Origin: Whitmania pigra
Lineage: Eukaryota > Annelida > Clitellata > Hirudinida > Haemopidae
Assembly (NCBI GenBank): GCA_021613335.1
Contig: JAJTWR010000021.1
Span: forward strand, 3,685,001 to 3,749,000
Direction of reading: 5' to 3'
Length of the DNA stretch: 64,000 bases
A model generated the notes under the pieces. The model was given only the letters and a program-made list of their open reading frames with translations, was not told where the DNA came from and ran no database searches. Shown one piece after another: positions 13,601 through 26,100 of the stretch. Position 1 is the stretch's first letter. The number at the start of each line of letters is the position of its first letter. A program made the translations under genes and the position numbers.

Positions 13601-14860
13601 CAATTTTATAAAAAAAATATCACAATGTTATCAAGGAAGTCATCATCTCCATCATTAAACCACCATCCCCAGCATCACCATGACAACTATTGACTCTTGA
13701 GACCTAACGACCTTGACATATTGATTTTCCTCCATGTTACGACCTTTGACCCTGAGGACGCAGGCCTGCGTGTCAAAATCGATGGCTTCGATTTCGACGG
13801 TGAGTTGCGTTCGAATCTTGTTGCTGCTCGTGCTGCCCGTCGACGATTCCGTGTTGACCTTCCTGTTTTCGAGGAGGTTTCATCAAGATTTCATTTAGGC
13901 TTTTAAAGATTGTGTTTTAGGTCATCAATCTGTTTTATTTAGTTGAATATGATGTTAATGATAATAATAATTAACAAACAAATATGACTATGATGACCAT
14001 GATGATGATGATGATGATGATGACATCGACAATGATGGAAAATTGAATGTAATAATAATAAAACAATAATAATAATAATGATAATAACAATAATTATTAC
14101 AGTTACTAGTTAGTCATAGAAATGCTTGTGAGAACTAGGAATTGAGTGGAGTCACACTGAAGCAAAAACTTTAATTATTAGGCCATCAAGCTCATATTGT
14201 GATGAATGTTATAATAACTAATAATAATAATAAACACAATTAATGATTATGATAATAAATTAAAGCATAAAAATTCTCAGAAAATGAACAGGATTACTAA
14301 ATCATCAATTAGAATTTTAAAAATGTATACAAAAATATTTTAGCTAGAAACATCCTCAGCATTGGCAAACAGTCTGTAATTATTTGTAAACAAACGCCCA
14401 ATCTTGATCTCACCTAATCGTCGTCGACTTAAGTTTATCTCCAACCATGAGCAGATTATAGGCATGCCACATGTCCTCAGGCTCTTCCGGGATGAGAACA
14501 ACATGGCTGAAAATAAAATAAAATGATGCAGACAAGCCAAACACGACAAATAGCCGAAATTACCAAGCAGCGTTGAGAGTCTGGTTACTCAAAAATGTTA
14601 TGCTTACACATTGTTAACAATTTCTGAGAACGAACAGCAATGTGACCGTAAAATGTTACATTAAAAACATAGTTTTTAATGTTAGTTTTAAAACATTTAC
14701 AGTCGAGAATAATTTCTAATCAAATCAAATTATCAATTAAAACTTAAATAAAAAAATAGTTTTTAGTAAGAAGTTGATTTGATTAAGTTTAATGTAAACA
14801 TGTGTCAAGTCTAACTTACCCAATGCTGTGTTTATCAATGCATTTATAGACCAGTTTCAT
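10612..14860 (-). CDS. pelo: Pelota, mRNA surveillance / ribosome rescue factor
   Basis: Thirteen exons, right to left: 14820-14860, 14414-14506, 13712-13862, 13454-13544, 13239-13295, 12859-12965, 12492-12552, 12284-12324, 11976-12096, 11659-11779, 11424-11495, 11055-11161, 10612-10802; frame holds at each junction; about 417 residues against 385 in human. The order of eRF1-like domains is complete: start [26 protein letters not shown], then the central domain with IPRKRKG (about 168-173), then C-terminal [14 protein letters not shown] and [14 protein letters not shown]. Pelota, with the GTPase Hbs1, enters the empty A site of stalled ribosomes and splits them with ABCE1 in no-go and non-stop decay; it lacks the GGQ of eRF1, and none is seen here. 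The acidic tail (from about residue 370) is longer than usual and rich in Asp/Glu. Four introns begin with GTC or GTTGTC instead of GTRAG. Confidence 0.97.
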
Positions 14861-16295
14861 GTTTTCTGACTGATTTAAATGCTGAAGAAAAAACTTTGGT
14901 AGTCGATATAATTCAACTTAAATCATTTCGAATCTTCAACGATTTACGAAGACGGGCCGACGGGGAAAACACTTCTTTAGAAATGAAAAGTTAATTCTTC
15001 TAAGCCTAACTTTAATTTAAAAATGTTTCTTATGTATATTTGGAAATAATATTAAAATATGTGTTTCTATTAAATTTGTTTTTTATTTGTTTTAGCCTGC
15101 CTTAAAAAAACTCTTTCGTCTTAAGAGATCGTACCAATATTATCTCAATTTTCAGTTTATCTTCATGAAATTTGTAGAACAACAAAACACGAAATTCTGT
15201 TTACTATTTTGTGTGATTCGCATTTATAAAAATACTTCAAATATTTTTTTTCTTTAGAAGTTATTTGGGACAAATAATGTCACATTTCCTTTCGTTGGCT
15301 TTTTATAATTTTTCGAATCGCATAGTCAGACAGACATTCTGTATTGGTCGAAGTCTGTAAATTCAGCTGTCACCTTTATCATCGGCATAGCAGAAATTTA
15401 GCTGAAATCAGGGAAGAAACAATTACACAAACATATGATTTAAACTTTGAAACTATTTTATGTTTCGATGACAAAACTTATCAAATGTATTTTTAAATCC
15501 AAGCGAGACTTTTAGCTGCAGGAGCCTCTGACAATATGGCTCGGAAAAGGATAATTTGGGACTTAATTGTATAATTGTTGAAATATTTGTTTGAAAAACA
15601 AACAAAATTTTCTCCAGAAATAGTCTTAATTTAAGAAAAAAATATGTGAAAGAAGATATAAGAATGTGAGAAACTCTTATGTTTCACCAATTTAGCCCCA
15701 ACCACGACAATTTTCAACTTTTAGCTCCGTTCGCAACATTAAGAAAAAAAATTTAAATAAATTTCCCCTTTAAGTATCCCGGGCATGTAGGCCATTCGTG
15801 AGAGGCTCCTGTGAAATCGGTTCCAGGCCATTCTAGAGTGCTTATCTCGAGTAAGGGACAATTTTGGGCTTTCAAATTTTGAAGATAACCAAAGTTTGTT
15901 AAAATATTTTGGTATACAAACAGAAAGTTTTCGGGACCCTGGGTTCGATTGGCCAGACCGACCTTTTTAGTCGCCTCTTACGACATGCCCAGGGCGGCCT
16001 CGGTCCTATTCTTTAGGCCCCGGGACCGAACGGAGCAAGTTAGAAACGTCGATTCAAAACACACTTTACCACTTTCATCCCAGGACTTTCCTTTTCCTGA
16101 TTTCATTCGTTGGAGAAATGTTGGTTGGAAAAGTTAATTTCGGAAACGATGAAAAAGATCCCATTTTAAACGTGTTTGGAAGAAACTTTAGCAAAGTGTT
16201 ATCCTCGATTTTTTTAAAGGTTTAAAGTTTCAAGTGAGGCGTTGAAGAAATTTAAAAAAAAGAAATTTATAATCGACTTCTCCTCGGACATCTTT
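14861..16295. other. Intergenic, pelota promoter side
   Basis: AT-rich spacer upstream of pelota and downstream of the coiled-coil gene. The only structured part is a GC-rich insert around 15.78-16.04 kb, listed separately as an interspersed repeat candidate. Otherwise I see nothing. Confidence 0.5.
15780..16040 (-). repeat. GC-rich interspersed repeat fragment (SINE-like?)
   Basis: A block with base composition unlike its AT-rich surroundings. On the minus strand it reads GGCATGTCGTAAGAGGCGAC followed by TAAAAAGGTCGG, preceded by CCCGGGGCCTAAAGAATAGG. I have the impression that the core GTCGTAAGAGGCGAC recurs as part of dispersed repeats in many genomes, but cannot name the family and ran no search. 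The open frame on the plus strand (15949-16137) is short and is not taken as a gene. It has GGGTTCGATTGG near 15943, weakly like a Pol III B box. Confidence 0.4.
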
Positions 16296-17295
16296 CTAAT
16301 CTCCGTCGCACGACAGAACGTCTACGTCGTCCTCGTCCTAGAATCGAAGGAAAAATGTCTCACCTCAGCATCTACGTTTTTAGGACTTGTAAGGCATTTT
16401 GTCCAAACCCTAGTTTGTTGCTACTGTGTCATAACTGATTGCTATAGTTACCAACGGGTTTATGGCTAGTACTGGATGCTAATAAATTAACATGATAATT
16501 TTTCTGATTATCACCTAGTGGATATCAAAACGAAATGCACTACTTAATAAATAAATTAATTAATTAGTTAACTTGTTAATCTTGATGGTGCATATAATAG
16601 TTAATAAAAGCTCACTATTAAAGTAGAATTTAAATGAAAAACATGGATAACGAATAAATTACCCTCTCCTTGAGGCAGTCCACCATCGAGGCAATCTTGC
16701 AAATCTTCTCCTTCAACTCGTTTTTCTGTTTTCTCAGTTCGGCATTGCAAGCTCTCAGTTCCTCAATGTCTTTTCGGCAGCTGTTGTTGATGGCTATCGC
16801 CTCGCAAATCTTCTCCTTCAGGTTTTTCGCTTCGCATTTCAATTCCTTTAAATTGTCGGTTATCTCAGAATGTTAGTTTGATAATATAGACATTGTATAA
16901 TCAATTTGGCATATACGGTTTTCATTTGACATCATTTGTGTTATTTAATAGAAAAGTAGCAGGAACTCGGAACGTAGATACTTGAATTAGAAGCAGCAAT
17001 AAGAATGATTTAGTGTTTCAATTACAGAAGGTGTAGCAGCTGAAAAGACACTTAAGACCATTTTTAAAATAATTTCATGAAATCTAATAATTAGCCAACC
17101 TCCATGCATTCTTCGGCTTCTCTGATCTTTGATCTCAATTCGCACATTTGCTAGAGAGCGAATAAACATAATCCATAATGATTACGCAGCTCTTTTAAAC
17201 ATGAGATATTAAAATAATGTCGATAAAACCTGATCCAATTTATCGAGCTCAGCTCTCTCTTTTGCCAAATTGGCATTGCCGCAGACTGAAGACAT
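16296..17295 (-). CDS. Small coiled-coil protein, function unknown
   Basis: Four exons right to left: 17230-17295, 17100-17150, 16663-16863, 16296-16337. Each is a whole number of codons (all junctions phase 0) and the chain gives 119 residues. It begins MSSVCGNANLAKERAELDKL and ends DEDDVDVLSCDGD before TAG. Residues about 10-105 are a nearly continuous coiled coil of Lys, Glu, Leu and Ile, with two similar blocks containing LKEKICEAIA and LKEKICKIAS, suggesting an internal duplication. There are nine or so cysteines, unusual for a coiled coil. No signal peptide or membrane segment. I do not recognise the family; small kinetochore, dynein-adaptor or BLOC-type subunits have this build, but I see no diagnostic motif. 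Regular exon structure, the TATA-like box upstream and a conserved-looking heptad pattern support a real gene. Divergent from MRRF, 380 bp away. Confidence 0.65.
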
Positions 17296-17380
17296 TTTGT
17301 CCAGGAAAAGCTATCTGGTGGGATGTCAAATTTAGCAAAAACCTTTAGAGATGTTGGTGCTTGAAATACAATTCTCGCTT

Positions 17381-17388
17381 TATATAAT
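17381..17388 (-). promoter_or_regulatory. TATA-like box of the coiled-coil gene
   Basis: TATATAAT on the plus strand reads ATTATATA on the minus strand, about 90 bp before the coiled-coil ATG. Position fits a core promoter; AT-rich background makes this weak. The interval 17296-17674 probably serves as a shared promoter with MRRF. Confidence 0.3.
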
Positions 17389-17674
17389 ATCTTGTAATCC
17401 TATCTGGTTGGTTATGTAGTCAAGATGACGTCAGCTTTCGCACAATTAAACATCAGAGATTTGAAGGATTTAGTTCGATATTTTAAGAAGTATTTTGTTA
17501 TGTTGTAATTTTTTTTGATTAAAATGTAAACGTATTAAATAACGTTTTAATGTAATTGACTTTGTTATTTTAAATAAAAGCAGACAGTTTTAGACACAGA
17601 ACTGATAGGTGTATGTAAACACCTCTTTTAATATCGCTTTTCTTGCCGATTTGTCGTTTAGTCACAATTTAACG

Positions 17675-19301
17675 ATGTGGAAATTTGTTAGACCAAATAT
17701 CAACAACGTGACTTTGATAATTAAAGCTTGCGAGTCTGGAAATCTATTTAATAGTTACGTTCGTTGTTCAGCCCAAATATGTAACCTTCGCCAGAAATCA
17801 ACATGTCCGCGGTCACCAATGACCCTGTCTTCCGCACTGATTCCCGAGAGTACCATCGTCACTGCCAGAAGATTGTATGCAAAGCGAACTAAGGATTCAG
17901 GCAAAAAAGCTAAGCAGCAGCTCGTAAAAATTGACTTGAACGATCCGGAGGTTATGGAAATAGCCGATCTGGATAAGATGAAATCGCAGATGGAAAACAC
18001 ACTCAGGCACTTCAACAAGGAACTGACAGAGCAACTCGTTCTGAGGGTGACATTGGAAACGGTTGGCGCTGTTGAAGTGGAGACCGAAGACGGAAATGTG
18101 AACCTTTGTGACATTGCCCAGGTCATGTGGCTTTGTATTTGCTGATGTTATTGGCTTTCATTTAGGTTATCTTTTACGATTTTGAGCTTTTTAAAGTTTT
18201 GTTAAATTTCTTTGACCTATTTATTTCATGATGGCCCTCAGAAGATTTTTGTAATTTTATATCTTAATCTAAACATAACCCATCTTAGAACACAGGAGTA
18301 CCATCACAAAATTTCATTTCAATAAGCACTCATCACCTTTTTATTCAATTAATTCACAGAGCTTACCTAACACTTTCAATCCAAGATACTTATCGTTATA
18401 ATAACTTTAACAGCTTCAGCAAAAAGGTCAAGTGATCGTGGTTGGCCTTGCCCAATACCCTCAATATGCCAGCAAGGCAAAGACAGCCATCATTAAGTCA
18501 GGCATCAATGTCACCCCACAGGTAACTAAGTTAGACCGTAATATTTTTTGGCTTTGTTATTTGAGGGTTGAGATGTAAAGTAGGTTTCTGATGCAGCCTT
18601 TAAAAATGGTTGGTCCATTCTAAATTTTTATTTGAAGCACCATGGGGATGCTTAGAAGTAGGTCGACATTTGAATTGTGTTTTGTTGACATCCATACTTT
18701 TAGTGAGATCAGATGCAGCTGCTGTCATTTTGTACTATAAATTTAAACGACTTCATGATATCAGATATCCAATTGTTGCCTTTAGATTGATGGATCAAGC
18801 CTCTTCCTGCCCTTACAAAAGGTCACAAGGGAGCACAGGGAAAAGTTGGCCAAGAGCGCCAAAACCATCTGCGACAGGTCGACATAATTTTAATCATAAC
18901 TATGGTTATAATTGTATATTATAATATGTAACCATCCAAAAATGATGAAATTACTTCAGGAATCTTACAATCCTCTCAAACAATACCAAGCACTCATTGC
19001 TTCTAAGTTTTCCTTGATCAATTGTTGCTAAATTCAAAGTCACCCTCTCTCTGAATTAACCAATCCATTGATCCTTTTGTAGCCTGACTTCACTTCGTAA
19101 TCGGCCATTCTTTCCAGGTGCAAGGATAAACTGAGGAACGTTCAAAACAACTTCCTGAAAGATGCAAAGAGTTGCAAGGCAAGCCACAGTGAAGACTTAA
19201 TCAAGGAGGTCCAAGACTACATAACCCTGCAGACCAAGAACTTTGCGGCAGAAGCAGACAAGATCCTGGCTGCCAAACAAAAAGATATCATGAATAATTG
19301 A
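17675..19301 (+). CDS. MRRF: Mitochondrial ribosome recycling factor
   Basis: Four exons: 17675-18121, 18420-18521, 18786-18877, 19118-19301; frames match and give about 274 residues (human 262). I chose the ATG at 17675 (MWKFVRPNINNV); an in-frame ATG at 17609 would add 22 residues. The N-terminus is basic, serine-rich and nearly free of acid, as a mitochondrial presequence should be, and ends before YAKRTKDSGKKAKQQ. The RRF domain follows: a helix with MENTLRHFNKELTEQLVLR, then VNLCDIAQ, VIVVGLAQYPQ, KSGINVTPQ, and the family hallmark PLQKVTREHREKL, then the second long helix pair. RRF acts with EF-G2 to split mitochondrial ribosomes after termination. The tail is lysine-rich and ends KQKDIMNN. 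Convergent with the kindlin gene. Confidence 0.94.
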
Positions 19302-19419
19302 TGAGATTTTTATGATGACAAGAATGATAGTATCGATGATTATGGTGACCGATGTTAGTCATATTCTCATAATGTGCATGATGTTTAGATGTTTAGAATC
19401 AAGGAGTTTAGCGACCTTC

Positions 19420-19425
19420 AATAAA
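19420..19425 (+). terminator. Candidate poly(A) signal of MRRF
   Basis: AATAAA 119 bp after the MRRF stop codon, followed by a T-rich stretch (GGATTTTATT). Good position for a short 3' UTR. Confidence 0.55.
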
Positions 19426-20172
19426 GGATTTTATTCAGAATGGAGGTCACCGTTCGACCTTGCGAGTGGAACGACAGCCTGCCAATGTTAGATGAAAAAG
19501 CTTAGAAGGGGTGTGCAAATGTGTGCGTGGAAACTGCACGACTTCCTCCTTAACTTCGACATGCATCAGTTCAATGGCTCGACAGCATTACTTAATCATT
19601 TAATAATTTAACAACGACGCAGGTGCACAGTAAATACTCTCTCTGGCCCCAAAGTGTCATTTTGTTTGAAAAACAAAGGTCAAATCAACAAATTCTTAGA
19701 TAATACTCTTAAAATGAAATCGAAAGAAAATATCAATGATTGGAAGAAAAGGTCGAGCAAAGCAAATTGAACAGTGAAGATGATTATGATTATAGTAACA
19801 AGAGCTAATTGTAATACATCTCAGGAGCACAAATTGCTTCTTAAAAGACTTTGCAGGTCGAAATGCCTCGTGGCGACAGTAGCTTATCAATATCAACATG
19901 TGCTTTCATTAGTGCTAGCACAACGATAACAACAGCAACACTAAGTCATCACGACGATGCTGACAACGATGGTCACGGCTTCGTAAGACACGGCGGAATT
20001 TCAGATGCGATTTTTGTGGTCTGATTTGAAAGAAGGTGTTCTAAGCTATCGCAAGGATAAGACGAGCGGGCCTGTAAAATTGCACCCGCTGGTCCAAAGG
20101 CGACCATTCAAGCGACAGGACTGCAAATTTAAAACGAGCGTCGACAGGTCGTCGGCAATCCTTCTTCCCCGA
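19426..20172. other. Convergent intergenic region MRRF / kindlin
   Basis: Should hold the kindlin 3' UTR on the minus strand. No coding signal, no repeat array. Confidence 0.5.
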
Positions 20173-23100
20173 TCAAGTCCATCCGCCGGTCAGCCTGTGG
20201 AAGAGCTCCCGGTCGAGTTTGTGGTTGTGCTCGGGCGACCTCATCGAAAGGAAAATGTAACCTCCTATGAACTCGTGGATGACCTTGCAGTCCGACGAAT
20301 GGCACTGGAAGATCATGTCGCCCTCTTCGAACTCGATCTAGTTTCATGAAATGAAATCATTTCAGTAATTTTTAAAACTTTTTTTGAGTGCTTCCAAAGA
20401 GTATGTAAAGGCAGTTTTAAGAGTTTTGCCACCTGGCATAAAATTCCACAAATAAGTTGGAGTGCAGAACGGGTTTTCGATGCACGATGCATTACAATCG
20501 TTGCAATTAAAAACCTCACGCAGCAATTGAGCAATCAACCACTTACCATGACCTGCTTGACCTCCCAGTTGACACTCCAGGATTGCAGGTCCTGGTATTT
20601 CCATCTCTTCAAAACCTCATGATTACTGCCTTCCAAAAGGACGATCTTCACGGGAGTCAAGACTAAGATGTCCTGAGATGAAAAGCAATAACTCTTTATA
20701 AAGTTTAAACTTCTATTATGCCAATAACAATAAAATGTCAGTTATAATAATAATAATAATAAAATAATGACGATTTTAGTAATAGTTAATTTGCATAGAA
20801 CCATGGGCACAGAATCCAAGATAGAGATGCACCTGTGGTGCAAATTGTTTCAACATTTTACAGCCAAAATTCCAAATCATATTATAAAATATTATATTAG
20901 AAGTAAAACAATTATTAATGAATTCTCGGCTGATTATTGAAATTAAAATTGAAAACAAAAGAAACGACAATGGACAGCCAACCTCTTTCTTTGATCCTTT
21001 TGCTCTGATGATGAAGTACGAGTAGCCAAAGTCAGGCAACGACTGCCAGGCCTTGATGAATGCCAACTTGCTCTCCAAGTCAGTAGCATCGCTCATCTCT
21101 TCCACCGTTTCTGATATTCTGTGGAGCATCTGGCAATGCAAATGAAAATGACGATCAATGCAAAATAGAGACCACAAAAATAAAGAGAAAAAAGCCATGT
21201 AATAAGAAATAAAGACACAATAAACAATTTATTGCATAATTAATGGATAACCCAGATTTTTCGCTTCTGTGAATTAAGCTTCTCATTAACTTTCTAAATA
21301 AGTCACGAAATTCGAACCTGCTTCAACTTTGACCTTCTGCAGAATCTAGGTGCGAGGAAATCCTGTGGCGCCATGTTGCCATAGAGGCAGCCCTTGCTTC
21401 CCCTTAGTGACTTCGGGATCGACGCCACGGACTCGGTGCTCGAGGCCGACCGAGTCCCTCCATTGCGGAACGATTCCTCTTCGAGTTCTCCACGGTTGCC
21501 GTTCGAACGAGAGGCTCCGCCGAAGCCATTTTTCACTAACTGACCATTTCTGCCCTTAACTTTTGATCTTAGGATGGTGTCATCTATTCTGACCCCGTCG
21601 GTAAAGTCCGATTCAGAGCTCTCCCTCTTGAACATGTTCAAAAAACTTCTTCTCCTCGAGTCTCTTCTGGCAAAGGTGGAAGACTGGACATCAGATGTTG
21701 GCGAATCCTTGGGGCCAAGGTAGTCATAACCGTTATTGGGGGCAATGCCGTTGTTGACGTTATCGACTAGGCTGCGATTGCCGTCATTGCCGCGTCTGTC
21801 ATTCTTTCCCCCTCTCAGCATCGACATCTTGTCGCGGATGTTCATCGACTCTTCGTGAAATGCCGGCACGTCTGCCATGGTGCGACCTCTGCATGCCAAC
21901 CTCATCCCTGCCAACCAGTTCACGTACTGCTCCTCCTAACCATGATTAAAATTAATAGAATTGAATTACAAATAATAAAATAATTACATGAAATTTAATG
22001 TGCTAATTGCAGAAAAATAACAATCAATCTGCTTAGCATAGCACAGCACAACTTGATATTATAATCCCGAAGTTTACAGCATTAGCATTTTTTATATTTA
22101 AATCTATCATATTTTTTCATATGCATGTCTTTAACTCATCTTCTAGCTTGTTCAACATTTTTTCTAAAATTTAAGAATCAACCCACATCGTCCATCTTGA
22201 ACCAGATCTCGTCGGCTCCGCGACTCAAGGGCACCATCAGCTTGATGATGTACTTCCTGCCCGACAGCAGCACTTCAGAGGTCACCTCGCAACCTGAGTG
22301 AATACATCGATTGGATCGAGCTATCGTTAATAACTTGAATTCAATTTAATGAGCATGATTGGTTATTGATACTTTGAATGCAAGTTAACTCAAGGAGTTG
22401 TATTATTATTCAATTTTTATTTTGTGTTGTTATTATCATTTTTTATTATTGTGAGACCATCACCACAACCATTTTTTATCATCAATAACCTTTAAGGTCA
22501 AGAGACCAGATGGGCTTCTGGTCATTGATGGTTCTGAACATGCACAGAGTCAAATCTTTGAACAAGAATGGTTGCTTCTTGTAACTTTTCAGGAAAAATC
22601 TTTTTGGTCTGAAACAGAATCAACTGAATCAATTACAAGCTTAATGCAATTATTAACTTATACTACAGGGACATCCGGCTGATCACTGGATGCAGCCCGT
22701 CCCCCGAAAACTTAAGGAGATTCAAAGGGCCGAAATGTTTGAAGATGGGGGAAACTCCTCTGAGGATCCCTGTCGGAGCTCCAATGCGGAGTAACAAGTA
22801 ACATTAAAAAACTAATAACTTAAATAATAATAATAATGGTTATTATTGTTATAACAATGACAGCTAAATAGAAAAATTATTATTATACAAATTATCAATA
22901 ATAAATTTAATTGTTAATAAATTAAAAATATCCCACCTGTAAAATCTGAGGCATCCTCTAAGCTCAGGCACCGTGGTGATGTCTTGTATCAAGGAGGGCA
23001 TCATTCGGTCAGATGGTGGTCCTGTGCCAAACACCCCATTGAAATCGTATCTGGAGCTATAAGAAGGGTAAAAGGGGGACGTTGAAGAGGAAGAGATGGA

Positions 23101-26100
23101 ATAGGCAGAATTCGTAGTAGGCATGCCGTTGGAGTTTGCAGAGCGCCGAATCGTCGGGTAACCGTACCCGGAGGAACATTCCTGTGAGATGCTCCGGCCG
23201 CCTGGGCCCGGTCTGGCCCTGGTGGAAAAGGGCATGGGAAAGTTCAAGGCCGAACCCTCCAAACTCATTTGAAGGTCAGTAAGTGCAGCATCTATGATGT
23301 CTTCGGGGGTTCGACACAAGTCGTAGTCATTGTCCTTAAGAGTGGAAGTAAGGGTCGAATCGTGGTGTCCAGGGCTTCCTGGGTTCTGAAGCTGGTGGAT
23401 GTGCAGCTGGAAATCATGGACGAATGAGTAAAGAAATAGGTTCACAAATGATAAATATTGCAACCAAACCCAAGGACCTCTTATGCCATAACTGTAACAA
23501 TAATTTATTGACAGGTCAAGATAATATTATCCTGATTTATTAACATTTTCAAGCGCTAATAATAAAACCACTATTTCACTTTGCATAAAAATGCTAAGTT
23601 ACGACGGAGAGAAAGAAATTTCTAAAGAGAAAATGAAAAATAACTTTTAGAGTCACTTTGACATTGGTAGCTTGGTAATAAATAACTTCCAACATCGAAC
23701 CTGCAAAGCTGCAAAGGCCACCATCTCCTCCCTTGTGCAATCTAGCTCTTCAGTCAATATCGACCACTTGGCTTGCTCATAGAGTTGGTTGATTCGTACT
23801 GCGTCGTGCTGATTGAAAGAACAATCGGTCCTCAGACAATAACCGACCAATCAAGTGATTGATTGATCAAAGATGACGACTACGATGACAATGGTGATGA
23901 TAATGATGGTGATGATTTTTTAGCAGCTCACCAAGGGGTTCAGGTCATAGAAAGAGTAGAATTTGAACTTTAGGAGGATGAGACTAGAAGGAAGGACAGA
24001 CTGCTCCATCAAACTCTTCGATGAATCCAACCACCTGTCAAAATGAATGGAGAACATCTCTCAGACCAGAACATTCATATCCACCCCATTAATCCAAACC
24101 CATTTCATAAATGCTTTGAGCATAAACAAATGCAGTCACCCTTGAACATCAATCTTTTTGGACCACTCAAATGGCTTCATTGAAAAACCAACCCTGCATT
24201 GCATCTTGCCCTTTCACACAAATTCTTAGGTCTTGGCAGAATCTCGAAGGCCTCCCTGGCAGAAACCCGGGGGCTGTTGACCAGGTCGTGCTGACCCGAG
24301 AGGGGGTAAAGGCTTCCGGTGGAGCCCCGGGTGAGGACGGAAGTAGAGTTGGCGTCGAAGGTGTTTCTGGAAAGAGTTCCGTTCACGAAAGCTGGCGAAA
24401 GCGGTGTGCTGATGGTTCGTGTGAGCATGCTCTGTTGGGAGGAAAATATCATTGTGATAATGATGATGACAGCAAAGTTATATAATATAGAAAATATATT
24501 CAAAGTTAATAAGTACGATAATAATGATAAAAAAATGACAATAATAATAATAAAAATAAAATAAAAATAATAATGACAATTATTATTTCATTAGAAATGC
24601 TGATGGCTAAGTTTATAAAAATTTTAACATTTTTAAGCTTAAAAACTTCCAAACGATAATGACATGCCAACCATGGGCCTCCATATTTCATTCGCTCGAT
24701 AAATGTTTTTCTACAAAAATTAAAAAAAAAAGGCAAGAAGACTTTCTCAGAGTGTCGAATGAGGGACAGTGCTGTGAAAAAAAGTGCACTTGAAACTGTC
24801 GGATGTCTGAATAGAATCGATGGGTGATGATGAGATATCATTGGGGGTTTTGTGAAAACATCACGCGTAAATTAAAGAAAGGAAAGGAAACAAACAGGTG
24901 GTTGTTTATAATAATTTTTTAAATTTCTATTTTTTCAAAGTAGTTATAAATGAATGCTAGCAATAGTGTTGTTGAAAAAATAAAGAAAATATTAAATGAT
25001 AATATATAATATATATATAATAATAACAACAATGATAACAACAAATATTAGGGTCTCCTCAAAATCACCACAGAAAGACAAACAAACCACAGACTTCCTT
25101 CTCCTTCTCAGACTGAATCTGCCAGAGTTTCGGTTGCCATAGAAACTACCTCTCAGAAAGGCCGAGCTGGGAGGAAGGCTCTGATTGGATGACCTGTTGA
25201 AGTGAGATGATGCAGAAGAAGAGAGAGAATCCCTGGATATGGTCCTTCCATTGAGGTCAGAGTTCATTACATCGTAGTGGGACTTGCTCCTGGCTACCCT
25301 GGCAAACCCGTGGTCCTTCTTCAGGTCGTCCTTTACCAGTGGCAGTGAGAGAGAAAGCTCCTCGGGATGTCTGATGCCTGAGCAGGAAGTGGAAAATAAA
25401 AATTCGATCACTTTTCTCTCCGACAGAAGAAATGGACTTTCTCATCTACTATCCCCAGCAAAAATGAGGCATTTTTGGGTTGAAAAAAAATAAACGAAGT
25501 CACATAAATTAATTCTACATCTTGAATTACATGCAGTGCATGTGTTTTTTAAAACGTGCACAGATAAAAATTCTAAAAAAAAATTCAGGAGGAGAAATAT
25601 GTTTGCACTTTTTTTTTACAAACAGTTCTAAGAGACTCCAAACAATGCTGAGATACAAGATCCATTGATCCGCCATCATCATCATCATCACCGTCATCAT
25701 TATCAATGTTACCATAACCACCATCATCAACAACATTATCATAAACATCGCCATCGCACCATGAACACTCGAAAACTAGATTCACCAATGGCCAACAATC
25801 GTATAAACAAGTTTCATCATTGTTTATATTAGAAACAATTTTCCTTAAAACATTATTTCTTTTTCCACTGCCTAACTAACAGACGCAGTAACATTCAATA
25901 TGATCCTCCCGTAGTTCACATCATCAACATTACCACCATCATCATTATCATAATAATCACGTAAAATGTACATCATCATCATCATCACGTAAATGTACTT
26001 CGTGATTTCACCATCAAGCTGCTGGTGAAGGCTTTAAGCTTATTACTGGTGGTTAAAAGTCGTTTCAACTCTAACCCGATTCATCTAGAACTTGTTGTTC

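Noticed and set aside
17609..17674. Upstream in-frame ATG extending MRRF by 22 residues
   Set aside because: The extension contains an Asp and a hydrophobic stretch that fits a presequence less well; ATG at 17675 preferred, though not proven.
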